Shown here: one piece after another, positions 63,689 through 64,000 of the stretch
Layout: every line of letters begins with the position of its first letter
Numbering within the stretch: position 1 is the stretch's first letter
From: Akkermansiaceae bacterium
Lineage (GTDB): Bacteria; Verrucomicrobiota; Verrucomicrobiia; Verrucomicrobiales; Akkermansiaceae
DNA length: 64,000 bases
NCBI GenBank assembly: GCA_903919975.1
Contig: CAIXKE010000013.1
Location: 1 to 64,000, forward strand
Reading direction: 5' to 3'
The notes under the pieces: model-generated
The model's database searches: none
What the model was told of the DNA's origin: nothing
What the model saw: only the letters and a program-made list of their open reading frames with translations
Position numbers and translations under genes: made by a program

Positions 63689-64000
63689 TTAGGGGGCAAG
63701 GATGACTTGGCCGGTTTCGAGGCCGTCTAGGATTTCGGTGTCGTCGCCGGAGACCCGGCCGCGTTTGATGGGGCGGCGTTCGGTTTTGCCGTCGGCGAGT
63801 TTGATCTCCGCGGTCCAGCCGCGTGAGTCGTGGGCGAGCGCCTTGGTGGGGATGACGATAGCGGCGGGTTTCTGATAGGAAATGAGGTGGACTTTTACCG
63901 TAGCTCCGACGGCAGGCTTGGGGTCGGCGGGCCAAGTGGCGGAAAGGTGAGCGCGGTAGCTGCCGTCCGGCTCGGGAATGCCGGCGAGCTGGGTGAGTTT
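63689..64000 (-). CDS. RND-type periplasmic adaptor, C-terminal part (cut by window edge)
   Basis: The minus strand reads openly from the window edge to a TAA at 63689-63691, 103 residues. Segments are GSYRAHLSATWPADPKPAVG, ATVKVHLISYQKPAAIVIPT, KALAHDSRGWTAEIKLADGK and GDDTEILDGLETGQVILAP. This is the beta-barrel and membrane-proximal domain of HlyD/RND adaptors (the IVIPTKAL and GDDTEILDGLxxGQ-(K/V) patterns). The pump gene should lie upstream, outside the window or be absent. The retropepsin-like gene follows 15 bases later. Confidence 0.8.
   Translation of the reverse strand, partial: KLTQLAGIPEPDGSYRAHLSATWPADPKPAVGATVKVHLISYQKPAAIVIPTKALAHDSRGWTAEIKLADGKTERRPIKRGRVSGDDTEILDGLETGQVILAP

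Overview
This window reads as a chromosomal segment of a GC-rich member of the Verrucomicrobia (Verrucomicrobiales, possibly a Luteolibacter- or Haloferula-like lineage). The reasons are the DUF1501 plus DUF1549/DUF1553 pair typical of the Planctomycetes-Verrucomicrobia group, a recA preceded by TGTTC-N4-GAACA boxes (the LexA motif known from Verrucomicrobia), a prepilin-like gene with a CPAGGT motif, sulfatase and GH106-type remnants, and mostly weak Shine-Dalgarno signals. The phylum call is fairly firm; the genus is a guess.

Layout. 1-4.7 kb: the N-terminal part of a CapK/PaaK-like adenylate-forming enzyme, then an ExbB-ExbD-TPR envelope operon on the minus strand and a frameshifted prepilin-like gene. 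5.1-12 kb: an ABC-2 exporter with a trailing TPR-like gene, a metallophosphoesterase, an iron-sulfur repair protein (RIC/YtfE) divergent from a YejK-like nucleoid protein, and a lone HlyD-type adaptor. 12.2-22 kb: a membrane pseudokinase with a CBM9-like partner, a DUF1287 protein, decayed DUF4424-like and CapA genes, pyrE, an AbrB-PIN toxin-antitoxin pair, trmB, comEC coupled to a RelE/ParE-like gene, and a histone-deacetylase-family gene. 22-36 kb: an EF-hand protein, a DUF2062 protein, uppP, a MYG1-like protein, a D-2-hydroxyacid dehydrogenase, a VOC protein, panB and phosphatase remnants, the DUF1501/DUF1549-DUF1553 operon, a GHL10-like glycosidase and a DUF2238 membrane protein. 36-48 kb: miaB, a broken EF-hand gene, recA, gmk, a SufR-like regulator, a large repeat-rich DUF6600-like lipoprotein, an L,D-transpeptidase and an ABC-F ATPase. 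48-64 kb: cfa, a GH63-type glucosidase, an outer-membrane-protein gene with an amber stop, a GH106 gene destroyed next to an IS4-type remnant, an orphan nuoA, a broken nucleotidyltransferase module, a nuclease-like membrane protein, a sulfatase pseudogene, ubiE/menG, a CCA-adding enzyme, a methyltransferase, a long degenerate stretch, and a retropepsin-like protein behind an RND adaptor whose 5' part lies outside.

Two themes stand out. First, gene decay: about ten genes are visibly broken by nonsense codons, one-base frameshifts (several exactly in homopolymer runs), internal deletions or truncation. Second, the intergenic spaces carry several families of dispersed inverted repeats (REP/MITE-like), some of which touch decayed gene ends; one copy supplies the C-terminus of a predicted protein. 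No tRNA, rRNA or CRISPR array was recognised.
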